Origin: Anisus vortex
Lineage: Eukaryota; Mollusca; Gastropoda; Planorbidae
Assembly (NCBI GenBank): GCA_949126835.1
Contig: OX421496.1
Location: forward strand, 24,389,844 to 24,453,843
Length of the DNA: 64,000 nucleotides
Direction: 5' to 3'
The position numbers were made by a program, and so were the translations under genes. Positions 1 to 12,200 of this stretch are shown piece by piece. The stretch's first letter is position 1; each line of letters begins with the position of its first letter. Below the pieces are notes generated by a model that was not told where the DNA came from, did no database searches, and saw only the letters and a list, made by a program, of their open reading frames with translations.

Positions 1-478
1 ACAACTTTTTTTTAAACCAGGATAGAAAATCCAAAAAGCTAGGCCTAATTTTAAGTAAGCTAGGCTTATATCATAGCCTATGCTTGTAACAGGATCTAAT
101 GCATGAAACATTTATTTCTAAATTAGAAATAGGCCTACACCATTACAGGCCTACTTTAATAAATTACCCAGAACGACAAAAAAGATATAAACACATATGG
201 CCTACTTATTAGGTCTACTATAACCCATGGAAGGACGAATGTTCTTTTCTTTCTTATATATGTGGCATTCAGGCATGGCATTGGTTGCCAAAACTAGAAC
301 TAGTCATGAAAATCAACAGCTCAATATCATGTATGAAGAACGTAGGGTATGCTTGTCTTAAATGTAATTAAAATAATAATGAGAAGTAAACAGACTGTAT
401 AATTAGCCATATTTCAAAGATGTCTGTCATAAACAATAAAGAAAGTGAGAATGCATGGAGTCGCGGCGTCTACATCTA
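1..478. other. AT-rich intergenic DNA
   Basis: No supported gene is seen here. The stretch is AT-rich with scattered AGGCCTA-type words, and it ends at the TA target site of the pogo/Tigger-type element. Confidence 0.5.
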
Positions 479-828
479 GGGGAGAGGTGGGTAATTCGTA
501 CCCCCTAAGGGAACAAATTAACAATAAAAAAACTAACTGTAGAAAAAAGTTTTTTTTAACGTTAAAACAATTATTGTTGACAAAAGAATGAAAATACAAG
601 ATTTCAACGTTTTATTATGAAAACAAAGAGCACAATTAATAAAATTTAAAAAAGACCAAGTGGTACGAATTACCCTCACCAGCGTTCAATTCGTAGGCCT
701 ACCACTAGGGAAGGTAATAAGTACCAAAAGGAAAGAAAAAAATTTTTTTTTTGGAATGTTGAAGCTGAAGTATTTTTCTTTATCTCAATTGTATAAAATA
801 AACTCACAGGCATAATTCACAAGTATAA

Positions 829-2384
829 TTATCCAGTGATCCATTTTGTGAGGCTGATGCACAGAATGCAACATGTACCCATTCTCTACAGATAAAACAT
901 TGTATCATGTCGTCCTCAAGATTCTCATCGCGCATAAAGCAGTACCATAGGAGATCTTTTTTGGGGGCCGATAGACCTTAGTCTTAGGTCTTATTTTCTG
1001 GAGCATTTTTTGCACTTTTGCACTACTTGTAGTCTTATTGGTATTTTTTTTTGATAAATTGAGGTTGTTGTTTTTTTCAAAGCAACTATTTGTATTTTTA
1101 GCTTTAGGGGTCAATTAAAGCTGTCGTTTATAAGGGATTGATGTCAATATTTGAGAGATTTCTTGTTTACTTTTTCTTTGTCCATGTCTAGTAACTGGCA
1201 CTAATATTGGTGAGATTTGTCTCACATGAATGTAATGATCTGGCGCTGCTTTATCTTCCGGCCCGGATAGAACTAAGCAGTCATAGTAACCTAAAACCTC
1301 CCCAATCTTAGTGAACAAGAGAACAATTGAAGTTAAAGATGAATATTCTTCCATACCATACTTTAATACAGAACTGTTTGTTTTGTTCTGAACTATTTAA
1401 CATTTGCTCTTCGCAATTAGTTCCAGCTCTCCCATGCATAGTGATTGGGCTTAACATGTCCTCGAGTCTCTCTGAAAAGTTGTTGTATCTTGTGTGAGGT
1501 GGCATATCAGAGCAAAGAATAGTTTGTCAAGCCCCTCATATTCACTAAAATGTTGGCACATATTATTTATAACTTAGTGAATCAGCTAGAGCTTTTTCTT
1601 GAAAAATTATCCAGTGATCCATTTTGTGAGGCTGATGCACAGAATGCAACATGTACCCATTCTCTACAGATAAAACATTGTATCATGTCGTCCTCAAGAT
1701 TCTCATCGCGCATAAAGCAGTACCATAGGAGATCTTTTTTGGGGGCCGATAGACCTTAGTCTTAGGTCTTATTTTCTGGAGCATTTTTTGCACTTTTGCA
1801 CTACTTGTAGTCTTATTGGTATTTTTTTTTTATAAATTGAGGTTGTTGTTTTTTTCAAAGCAACTATTTGTATTTTTAGCTTTAGGGGTCAATTAAAGCT
1901 GTCGTTTATAAGGGATTGATGTCAATATTTGAGAGATTTCTTGTTTACTTTTTCTTTGTCCATGTCTAGTAACTGGCACTAATATTGGTGAGATTTGTCT
2001 CACATGAATGTAATGATCTGGCGCTGCTTTATCTTCCGGCCCGGATAGAACTAAGCAGTCATAGTAACCTAAAACCTCCCCAATCTTAGTGAACAAGAGA
2101 ACAATTGAAGTTAAAGATGAATATTCTTCCATACCATACTTTAATACAGAACTGTTTGTTTTGTTCTGAACTATTTAACATTTGCTCTTCGCAATTAGTT
2201 CCAGCTCTCCCATGCATAGTGATTGGGCTTAACATGTCCTCGAGTCTCTCTGAAAAGTTGTTGTATCTTGTGTGAGGTGGCATATCAGAGCAAAGAATAG
2301 TTTGTCAAGCCCCTCATATTCACTAAAATGTTGGCACATATTATTTATAACTTAGTGAATCAGCTAGAGCTTTTTCTTGAAACT
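829..2384. repeat. 778-bp tandem duplication, two copies
   Basis: The segment starting near 829 recurs almost base for base starting near 1607, a shift of 778 bp. After the second copy the sequence diverges near 2384. The unit covers the C-terminal end of the minus-strand transposase, so its tail exists twice. The near-identity of the copies indicates a recent duplication or an assembly artefact. Confidence 0.92.
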
Positions 2385-4064
2385 TTTTAACAATATCCTT
2401 GATCAGTCCATTTTCATCTCTGTCAATTCGCTAAAAGAATTCATTTAGACTTATAGCAACAATTCTAAAAAAAACAGCGTCCATCTGGGGTTGTTTTAAC
2501 TGTTTTTAAATTTTGAGTGCTTATTGGTGTTACAGTTACATATTGGAAATCTGAAGTTGCCGGCTGTGAAGTTGACAATGTCGCAACAGGGAGTAATGTT
2601 TTAATTTTAACATAGGATTATACTTCAGGTTGAGCTGGGCTTGATGTTGCAAGATCAGTGTGAATTCTGGCATTAGAATTAATGTATGATGAGACAGCAT
2701 CTGAACTAGGAATTATGACAACAGTTTGGTCGTTGACGGTGAATGCTGATAATTCATGGCCTCCGAAAGCATCACGATTGAAAGCCCAGATACCAGCGGT
2801 ACGAAATCCACTTCTAGCATTACACATTGAGGCAAGGCTTGGACCATGAGGGTGCACACTTGAAAGATAGTTATTCCTCTGCCGGGGTTAAGTCGCAACA
2901 ACTTCTCAACCTCTTGCTCATAATATGCAGGACCAGCTCTAGGGTTTTTGAAGCCCATGGCGAAAACAAATTCTGCGCCCTCATTAAAGTGCCTTCGGCG
3001 GGGAGAAACTGTTAGGGCATACTTTCCTTTTTCTAAGACAACTTAAATAAAATAACCCTCGCCTTTCATTACCTAGTAATTCGTCTGCCTATGCTAGTAG
3101 CTCGCGTTTTAGTTTTATGTGTGGGTAGCATGTCCATCTAAAATCAAAAGGATAGGGTGAGTTTTTGATGGTTTTACAAAAGATATTTAGTGGTCCATCC
3201 ACATTTTCAAATAGTTCTGAAACCATACCATCCACTTTCGTTGCATGCAAAAAGTGTTCCAGAAGGTGTCTTCCAGCTCATCTTTCATTCTTTTGGTTTA
3301 AAATCACGATTGGTGGAATAAAATATCCTGCAGCATTCATACAAAAAACGTCAGTGGTTGTGACGCCTACTTTCTCAGTACTGGAGAGAGACCCGACCTG
3401 GCGCTTTCCTTTTGCTGCTGTTACTCTATGAGTCTATGTCTTGCGCACTGTTGACAAGTTTGTCTCGTCCGTAGGCCCTATTGTCAATTTCATAGCCTGT
3501 ATGGGAATGTAGGTCCAAAATATTCTGAAGCTTGTCATAAAATCCATTCATATCTGTTATATTAGAGCCAGATGCTCTAGCAATAGATGTCGGCTCAGTC
3601 TGACATAAACTTAAATTTGGGTGGCGCTTCATGAATTCATTATACAAATCTTTACCCGCCATTCTTTTGGTTTTGCTGAAAGCATGTAGCAAATTATTAG
3701 CCTCAGCGAACTGATACCCTAATTCCATCAGGTCCTTTCTTGTGATTCCAAACATCATTCCCTCAATCATTTGTATATGCTTGACAAGATCTTCCTCGAC
3801 TTCAGGTGGCAGACTTGTTGATCTCCCTATGACCTTTACACAATATTTTGCGTATTTGTTTTTATTCAAAAGATGACAAGTTAAAGTGGGTTTGGATATC
3901 CCATACATCCTAGAGCATTCCTTTATGCCACAGATTCCCTCTTTTAATAAGAGAAGAGCCTTTTTCATAACATCTTCTGACCATGCATTTGCCTGTTTTA
4001 TGAAAAGAAAATGTAAGAATCCACTGTAACATAGTGAAATACATTTGTAGCCTATAGCTAGCAC
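905..4064 (-). pseudogene. pogo/Tigger-type transposase, broken
   Basis: Read on the minus strand, the order is that of a Tigger/jerky-like transposase. An N-terminal helix-turn-helix region of about 200 codons comes first (4064-3426, with LLLLKEGICGIKECSRMYGI). Next is the start of the DDE domain (KRQVGSLSSTEKVGVTTTD, near 3420-3300, followed by GYFIPPIVI). The second acidic site is seen as ILDGHATHT in another frame near 3140. Then comes a C-terminal segment with FRTAGIWAFNRDAF (near 2790), and a basic tail beginning ILTSIPYKRQLELTPKAKN, in two tandem copies (905-1354 and 1683-2132). Stops and frame changes separate the parts. It would have catalysed cut-and-paste transposition at TA sites; this copy is not functional. 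Confidence 0.85.
2929..3012. repeat. hAT-like terminal fragment
   Basis: This stretch starts CAGGACCAGCTCTAGG and continues through GCGAAAACAAATTCT to GTGCCTTCGGCGGG. It matches 58703-58790 elsewhere in the window. A start of CAGG is typical of hAT ends, but no partner end or target duplication was found here. It interrupts the broken transposase. Confidence 0.6.
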
Positions 4065-4900
4065 GTTTAAGTTCTAAAATATTATAAACAGGTAAAAAAA
4101 AAAAAGGGTACGAACTCACCAGTTCCTAACTATATGTGTCTCGAAATGTCAGCTTTTATGTTTTATATTAAGGGATTGACAAGTGGGAAGGTGAAAGGGG
4201 GGGGGGTGAACATCAATAACCTGTCCAAAACTCAGGCACTCACTGCTTCCTACCTCCGAGTCTTGGAGCCTCTCGGCAGTGCAATGATCCTTAGAGGCGT
4301 AACACCAGCTGTTCCCCATGTGCACTCCTAAGGGGAGCGTATCGGTGGTTTACACACTTCCCCAGACTCGTGGGTACAGCAGTGACTCAACAGTTCCAGA
4401 AACTCCGAATTTATAAATAGGTTTTATTATGAGTTATGATATAATCAATTCACAAAGTCTATTGCGGCTAAAACGTACCACTGCGGGTAATTAGTACTGG
4501 TAGGTATTGCCCTCAATAGTGTGGTACGATTTAGCCGACTCAGATGTAACATTGTTTTCACCTTCTATGTTTTTCTTGCCAATACAAAATAGATCAAATT
4601 ATACTTATTAATTAAGAAGACTGGATAGCCAGCACACATAACAAGTATAAACAAGCTATGTTTTACCAGACCCACATAGTACGAATATAGGCAATGGTAA
4701 AATAACATCAACTAGTGTAAAAGAATATAAATCGTGCTTACCGCTTTTCATTCTTGTCAATGTCCACCATTTTTCTACGGAAGTCCTAATTAATGTGCTC
4801 GCATGTTTTGACGGGCTTAAATCGTAATTACAACCAGTCAAAGTATGTAAAATGGCAGAGGTACGAATTACACACCGGTACGAATTACCCACCTCTCCCC

Positions 4901-5160
4901 TATATCAAGTTCCATCAATGGCGTCAGCTGAACATATTTCCTGAGACTGGGGTATGCCTGTTTAAAAACGTTTCCAAGGGATTTGGGTTAACAAACAATA
5001 ATCTTTTCCATTGTTATAAAGATTTGGAAAAGCCCCGCACCCCCCCCCCTTTTTCCATTTTTTTTTCACGAGCACTCAAACAACTTGCAAGTCACGTGTG
5101 ACTATTTGTGTAGGCTACCTAACGAGCACGTGGCTCTAAAGTACAGTAGAGTACCCTTCG
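4901..5160. other. spacer without recognised feature
   Basis: Non-coding DNA between the Tigger-type element and the SINE. A short C-tract and T-tract occur near 5040-5070. Nothing else was recognised. Confidence 0.4.
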
Positions 5161-5452
5161 GATCAAACTTATTATAGGACTGGTGAAGCAGAGTTCACTA
5201 GTTTCTGTGGCCACGGCATACTAGGGGATGTGTGGCCAGCACAATGTGCCAAGCCGCCATTACTTTACCCCAAACTAATGTCAGGTACCCATCAGAGCTG
5301 GGTAGACTCAGGGACACCCTCAAGTTCCGGGAAAAAATCCTAGCCTCCACCAGAATTCGAACCCAAAACTTTGTACAAGTAGTCTACAGCGAAATTGCAA
5401 AAAAAAAAATGTAGCCAATTGTGCTGAAAGTTTTTTTTTTTTCACTTTACAC

Positions 5453-5979
5453 CAGGGGTACATTTTTGTCTCAGAGAGAGCCATGGACACGACATATTTT
5501 GAAAAGAAATTCTGTGAGAGCCATGTACACCACATATTTTGAAAAGAAATTCTGTGAGAGCCATGTACACCACATATTTTGAAAAGAAATTCTGTGAGAG
5601 CCATGTACACCACATATTTTGAAAAGAAATTATGTGAGAACTATGTACACCACATATTTAGAAAAGAAATTATGTGAGAGCCATACATTATGTTTAAAAC
5701 TAAAAATTCAAGTAAATGTGTGCATTTTGTGTAATCTCAACACTAAAAGTACGATAATTATGTCTCTGAATTCTTTTTAATAACACTGTTATGCTGTTGC
5801 TAATCAATAATAAGTATTTTTTACCATTAATGCGACTTCTGGTGCTGCAATGCAATTAATATGTAGATCAAATGATTCTAAAGAAACATTTTTTTTATAA
5901 TCGAACATTTGTCTGCGAGCCAGATGCAGCCATCAATAGAGCCACATCTGGCTCGCGAGCCATAGGTTCCCGACCCCTG
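5453..5979. mobile_element. hAT-type non-autonomous element, 527 bp
   Basis: The element starts CAGGGGT and ends ACCCCTG. It is flanked by perfect 8-bp duplications, CTTTACAC (5445-5452 and 5980-5987). The right end, read inward, is CAGGGGTCGGGAACCTATGG, a familiar hAT terminal sequence. The left interior holds a tandem array of a 40-bp unit (about 5480-5690). There is no transposase. Confidence 0.88.
5480..5692. repeat. 40-bp tandem repeat, about five to six copies
   Basis: The unit contains GAGAGCCATGTACACCACAT followed by ATTTTGAAAAGAAATTCTGT. The array sits inside the hAT-type element. Copies decay towards the right edge. Confidence 0.9.
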
Positions 5980-6060
5980 CTTTACACTGTATGCCACGAT
6001 CTTACCGACCTGTACCACAGCACCACTCTTATTACGCTACTGACCTACATAGCGGGTGGC

Positions 6061-7440
6061 AAGATAGGGTAAACCATATCAGGAGATGTAAGGCGCCTCC
6101 TTCCCTCCGCTGGCCTGCGGGACACCTCATGGGCAGGGATGGAGTACCCGCTTAGCTCCCCGATCATTGTTACGTGATATCATGGAAGGCAGATGATGGA
6201 TAGAAATAGAAGTGGTGAGCAGCTGAGAAATATCTTAGGAACTGGTCACCGCTTCATCTATGCTTGGCAGAGGATGCCGTTAAGGCACAATGGCTAGGAC
6301 AACCCGCCCAATATGGGAACTGCCTATCAGCCTGGTGAGGATTGGGCCACGCCAGGCTTACTTGCCCAAGACACACCATGAAATGACAACTACCACCCAC
6401 TCCAAACCGGATCATTCGTCGCCCGGGTCAACGAGGACCACGCCTTCCGTTGACCACCAGGACGGAGGTGAACACTGGTGGACATCTTGCACACCTTCGC
6501 AAGATTCACTCGAGATACATCTTCATCGTAGGAACCTGGAATAGCTGGGGAGGGAACACTAGAAGAGCTTGCCCTCCAGATGGAGCATTATCGATGGAAT
6601 AATTTAGATAGGCGGTAGGCTATCACTGAACTGCGCTGGCAAGGCCTAGGTGAAACAACTACCGACAAAGGCCTACTTCAGTGGAAGAGTTGACAGGCAT
6701 GATTTCTGGCCCACTAAGATACTCTGGCCACTGTCATGGGCTAGGCTATACTGTCTATACCTTATATTAGGTGTCGGCAACCTTTTGCTAATGGTGTGCC
6801 AAACTAGGATTTCTAAATCATTCAGCGTGCCAACAGCCTAAAAGTTAACCTGCTCTATTATACTAGTTTATTATTTTTTTTATAAGACAATTAATTTAAC
6901 TCCGTAGCAAGACCAAGACCATAAGCAAAGGAAAACTATAGAGAAAATTTTTAAACAGCGTTTTATATTTAATAAAATAAATAACATGTTTATGATTATC
7001 ATACTTTTTATTTGTATTTTTGAGTCTATATCAAATACTACATTTTATTACCAAACTTTCATCTTGCATTTATTTTGTAAACATTATCATTGAGTTTGTC
7101 AAGATAAGGATCTAGCAACTAATTGAATATATTATTATTATTTTGTTCACAGTTCAATTGAGATTTTAATTTGTTTAAATGTCGTGTCATTCACTAATCT
7201 GAACTCCAGTTCTGGCAAAATCAGTTTAGATCTTGGACATTAAATTTCCTCTGAAATTTGTCTTGATGAAAAGGAGAAACGACATTTCCATCTTCACTTT
7301 TCTTTCCATTTTTTTGTTTACGCAGCGCAACGACTCGCTGACTGGTCTTTGTGAAAAAGCCTACGCCAGAAGTCCTATTTAAAATTATAGATTTTAAACT
7401 GCTAACCATATCATAATGTGTGATGGGGTTTGAGTGGGGG
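6061..7440. other. non-coding DNA with a hAT-like end fragment
   Basis: No supported gene. At about 6772-6840 a stretch with GTCGGCAACCTTTTGCTAAT and GTGTGCCAAAC matches the left end of the hAT-type MITE at 56136-56341. No second end or target duplication was found for it. The remainder is AT-rich and unrecognised. Confidence 0.5.
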
Positions 7441-7454
7441 GGATGTCTTATAAG

Positions 7455-7625
7455 TTTACAGACGTTCCTTCTAGATAGAAGATTATTACGTCCACTAGGC
7501 CCAAAACTCCTGCAGGGCGACAGGGATCCGCCGGTGACAGGGCTAGACCCCGCGACCTGTCAGTTGGTTTTTGGTTGAAAGTCCGGTGATCTAACCGCTG
7601 GACCAGGCGGCTGAAAATGTGAAAG
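7455..7625 (-). repeat. LINE 3'-end motif joined to tRNA-like SINE head
   Basis: Near 7458-7490 the sequence matches the end motif of the LINE at 8110-9210 (TTACAGACG-TCCTTCT-ATAGAAGATTATT). To its right, read on the minus strand, is a tRNA-like stretch. It has CCTGGTCCAGCGGTTAG (box A-like, near 7590-7610) and a GGGGTCTAGCCC box-B-like word (near 7540). This fits a SINE sharing its 3' tail with a partner LINE. It is too divergent to be a working tRNA gene. Confidence 0.55.
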
Positions 7626-8109
7626 AATGTGTCATACGAAACACGTCTATGTGACAAGTTTCAGCCTAAAAGCATGAGGCAAAATGGGTCAGTTAATATT
7701 CCAAAAGATCGGGTCTGCGCCCGGCACAAACATAGGGTACAAAGTTATTATAAATTATTAAAAAATTACAGATGAAAATTAATTAATGTGATGGAAACTT
7801 TATTAATCCAAGGTGCACAACTCCATAAATTTTTATGTAGGCATGTTTTTTTTTCTGATAAAAAGAGTTTACGCCCTTAAATTGCATTAGATTTAGATGG
7901 GTATAGTAAATAATTATTAGAGATAGATTTCAATTGTCATTTTCTGTTAGTATTAGTGAACTTTCGTATTCTATAGTAGTAACAATATGACTAACTTTCT
8001 TTTTGTTCTTTTACTATTAACTTTGGCCTTCTATTGAAGGTTTTTAAACATGTAAACCATTGTTTTGTTTGGTGACAGGTCACGTAATTCACTTTTAATC
8101 TTAATAATC

Positions 8110-9210
8110 TTATCTTATCTTATACATTACAGACGCTCCTTCTATAAAGAAGATTATTGTGTCCTACGCTCATACGTGGTCCAAGTCTTGTCTTGCATTT
8201 TATTAATGTTTTTAATGATGTTAAGTTACCGGTTTTCCTGGTTTGTTCAGGCAACCCATTCCATGCCCGAATGATACTCGGGAAGAAACAGTACTTATAT
8301 GCATTTGTTCTCGCATAAGGGACAAGGAAAGTGTTTTTGTCTTTATGTTTATCTGAGCTTTGCAACAGGTTGTTATTGTGTTGTATTTCTAAATTAGAGT
8401 TTAATGCCTTATGTATTATTACTACTTTACTCTTTGCCCTTCTGTCTTCTAGTGTTTCTAGGTTTAATGATTTGACTAATGGTGTTACTCTTGTTAATTG
8501 GGAATATTCGCTAGTTATGAACCTTGCAGCTCTTTTTTGAATTTGTTCTAATTTTTTAATGTTTTCTTTAGTTGATGGGTCCCATACAGATGCTGCATAT
8601 TCTAGTATAGGCCTAACTAATGTGAGATAGCATTTTAGTTTTATGTTCTAATTACATTTGTAAAAGTTCCTTTTTATGAATCCTAATGTTTTGTTTGATT
8701 TTTTAATTACTTCATCAATATGAGGGTTCCAAGATAACTTATCATTTATTATTACTCCTAGATACTTAGCATTGCTAGTTTGGGTTAGTTCTTTACCATG
8801 AATGTAGTTTGCTATTATTTGTTTCTTTTTCTTGGATACCCTTATTAGTTGGTATTTTTCTGGGTGAAAAGACATACTCCAGTTTGATTCCCATTTTTGT
8901 ATTTCATCTAGGTCTTTTTGTAGAAGTTCACTATCTTTTCCTGTCTTTATTATTCTATAAATTGGTATGCAATCATCGGCAAATAATCTTACTTTTGTTC
9001 CTGTGTTGATGCAATTTGGCAGATCATTAATATAAATTAGAAATAGTAGGGGTCCTAGAACAGTTCCTTGTGGAACTCCTGAGTTTACAGTTATTGGTGA
9101 TGACTTAGAGACATTTATTATCACTGTTTGTTCTCTGCCTATAAGAAAGTCCTGAATCCACTGATGTAAGGAACCAGAGATGCCATAGACAGTTAATCCC
9201 CTACTCATTT
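8110..9210 (-). pseudogene. Non-LTR retrotransposon (CR1/jockey-like) reverse transcriptase, 5'-truncated
   Basis: The minus-strand segment 9208-8648 encodes RT motifs SGVPQGTVLGPLLFLIYIND and the catalytic FADD box (near 9000), then the thumb-side AKYLGVIIND. After a frame break near 8640 the reading continues through LTLVRPILEYAASVWDPST and ends with AYKYCFFPSIIRAWNGLP (8365-8120). The endonuclease and the front of the RT are missing, the usual 5' truncation of a LINE. The 3' end near 8110-8150 carries a motif repeated at 7458 and 31738, so this family has several copies here. Confidence 0.85.
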
Positions 9211-12200
9211 AATCCTTTCTAAAGCATTGTGTAATGTATGGCTGTCAATTTTAGCAGTTGGGTTATGGTAGACTGAAGGACCCTCCTGTGAATCTGTTGT
9301 AGTAATTAGCAGAATAGTAATTAGTCTGTATTGGCACAGAGCAACATCCAAACGTACGCTGCATTAGCCAGGAGAATCGACCACACTGTACAGAGCTATG
9401 AGTCAATGGATCGTCTTCTGTATCTCCGATCATTAGTCATAGTGATTAAAAACACTTACCCGACAAACACTTAAGAACAAGTTGTTATCATATAACAATC
9501 AGTTTAATTTGAAGTTCTTATGTTGAAAGAACTTGAAACTGATGTTAAAATGTATTATACTTTATTTTAATAACATGATTTAAATACCAGTATTATTATT
9601 AATGCATTGAAATATTTATTATTCAGTGTCACACTTTGAAAAAAAAAAAGTGAATAGTGGACTATTAACTTTTTGTGTTTGATATGATTGTCATTTAATT
9701 CATTTATATGAAAATTATTATTTGAATTATATTCTTCTCTGATTTCATAATTTTATATCTAAAATTGCACTTTTAAGATTAAGTGTCTGGGGATTAAGGG
9801 ACATGGATTTGTTTTGTATAACTATTTGTCAACTGTGCCAGTGCCACTTTATTAATGAAAATAAATTACTTGTACTTGTATTGAGAATAATGACCATTTT
9901 TTTTTTCTGGATACAATTTTTTATTAGAAAATAAGAATTTTTAACAATAATCAGTTTGAAATCTAATTCGAGTTTTAATTATTGATACTCATAGTAAAAA
10001 AAATGTTTTTAACTATTAACAGGGTTCTTACTCACTCTAAATCATTTTTAAAAGTCCAAAATTTTACACAAAATTCACAAAACAATTTATAGAATTATGT
10101 GTGGAATATTTTCACGTCTAGTAGTGTAGGCTATAAGTATCCTAGTTCAATTGTAAAATAAATGTTTGTAATTGTTCTTGTAAATACTCAGATATAATTC
10201 CCAAACTATAACCAGTTTTCCCAAACCTGAAAAAATCATGTCAATTTTCAGTAACTTTCTCAAAGCTGATAAAAAAAACATTTAAATAGCTTAGGATGAA
10301 AGTGTTCAGAATTGGTCTGCTATACTTTGCTTTAACAATGCCTTCCTACCTGCTACTAGGGATGTTAAACGAAAACCGGAATACCGGATTCCAGTTTTGA
10401 AACTGAAAACCGGTTTTGAAAATCAAAATTGCGGTTTGTTGGTTGGAAGGTAAGTAGCACACCTTTGTTTTGTTTTTTTCGGTTCTGATGAAGAAAAAAA
10501 AAAGTTGGATTCGCACAAAACAATACTTCATTACTTGAAATGCCTTGCTAACACTAGATTAATTAGTCTTAGATATTGTGTTTCTTTTTTCTCCAAATAC
10601 CAAATATGGCTTGCGATAAAAACAACATCAAACTCAAACCAACTGTTAAGTTACAATTAACAGGAATTTTTTTACTTGTGGGCTCATACACTTTGATGAC
10701 GCTACAACATCGTCTCTCGAGACGGACAGATGCCGAAGATGGACTCTTTGAATACTTTGATGTACGCAATGGAGAGACGCAAACTAGTTTTGCCTTGTGA
10801 CCCTTCATTCAAATATATATACACCCCTAGCACTAATTACTAATACAACCTACTGATAAATAAGAATTCCCTTTAACTTTAACAATAACTGCCTATATAA
10901 TATAATATATATACACTTTTTTTTTCACCAACCCACCAGATATATGACACTAGTAGTAGTAGTAAATAATAAGTTTCTGGACTCACAGCTCAATGTTTTC
11001 AAAGTTAACCGCAAACTATGGTAAATATTTTTTTAACAATTTTACTACTTTCTGGAATACCTGTACCTGTAGGGAAATGTTATGTGATGATATTAGTCAA
11101 CCAAAAATCTTCCAACATATTTTTTATTTTTACAGAAAATATTAGGCTACCTCTCACCACCCAGTCTATGTTGCATAATAGTAATAGTGCATAAAAAATT
11201 GTATAAGAACTATAATCATAATGGAGGATTTCGCACCAACAAACTAACACCAACAATGAATAAAATGAATACACTCGTTTAATTTCTTAAAAATTTGAGC
11301 AAAAAAAAAAAACAACTTTTACTTTAAAAATTGATAACAAATGGAGAAATTATCGAAGGTAATATGGTAATACCTAAAAATATAAGCTTTTATTCTGAAT
11401 TTTGTAGAAATCTACAGTGATATAGATTCTATAAAAAATATATATTAAAATAGACAACAATGTAAGGTGTTTCATTAAGTCAAGAAAATTAAACTAATGG
11501 GTACCGTACAGTTCCTCTATATGGTAAATATAAATTTGAAATGACAATGCCAGTTTAAACACTGTGTAAAGGAACATCTGTCAAATATATAATGAAAAAC
11601 TGAAGCAAACAAAATAAACACTTATTTAGTGTCAGCATTTTCAGGTAGGGACAGAAAACAATCTCAAGAAATTTTAACAAAATAGAAGACAAGGTAAATA
11701 TAAATGGAAAAGAAAATTGTGTAATCAAACTATTAAAAGAGGATAAGCCTACCAGATAGATGACTTGAATTTAAAGTCCCTAAAAATGAATTTAAAATGC
11801 TTAAATAATTGTTCCCACTTCGTGTATAAAAGAAATTAACTGAAGATTGGAAAAAAGCAAATGTTACAATCCTACCTCCCTTACTAACAAGTATTTCATG
11901 CAATATACTAAAACATTTCATTGGGAATCACTTAAGAAAACATAATCATTATACTTATACTCTATCCTGTAAAGTTAAGTTATTATAAGACAACTCATAA
12001 GACATATCCTTAAAGCAGCATGTAAAATAATTCATTAAAAAACAAGATTCATAAGTTTAATTAATGAAGAGTCTCGATTAGAACCATTAGATACAGGTAT
12101 TAATGAAATGATTGCCACAAAGAAAACATTTTCAAAAGTATATGTATAATACATGCTAAACTGTAACTGACTATCCTCATTTACTTTCAATTGATTTGCC

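Larger units (their letters stand above)
479..4900 (-). mobile_element. Tc1/mariner superfamily, pogo/Tigger-type DNA transposon, 4.4 kb
   Basis: The two ends are matching inverted repeats of about 24 bp. Both begin GGGGAGAGGTGGG and run on through TAATTCGTACC (left 479-502, right 4877-4900). Each is flanked by TA (477-478 and 4901-4902), the target duplication expected of this superfamily. The word GGTACGAATT or close variants recurs inside both ends (near 493, 662, 684, 4108 and 4859), as expected of subterminal transposase-binding sites. The interior holds a decayed minus-strand transposase, a 778-bp tandem duplication, and a fragment of another repeat near 2929-3010. The element is therefore complete at its ends but not autonomous now. 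Confidence 0.88.
5164..6060 (-). repeat. tRNA-derived core SINE, split by a hAT insertion
   Basis: On the minus strand it shows a box-B-like GGGTTCGAATTCTGG (near 5352-5366). This is followed by a conserved body with GGTACCTGACATTAGTTTGG (near 5270-5290) and GTGCTGGCCACACA (near 5230-5245). Related copies lie at about 42040-42165, 51720-51930 and 53600-53710. The upstream part appears to resume after the hAT element inserted at 5453-5979. The family resembles tRNA-derived SINEs with a conserved core found in molluscs and other lophotrochozoans. Confidence 0.65.

Noticed and set aside
10357..10830. Possible hAT element with TAGGGATG/CACCCCTA ends and AAAACCGG-rich DNA
   Set aside because: No matching 8-bp target duplication is visible, and the inverted similarity is too short.
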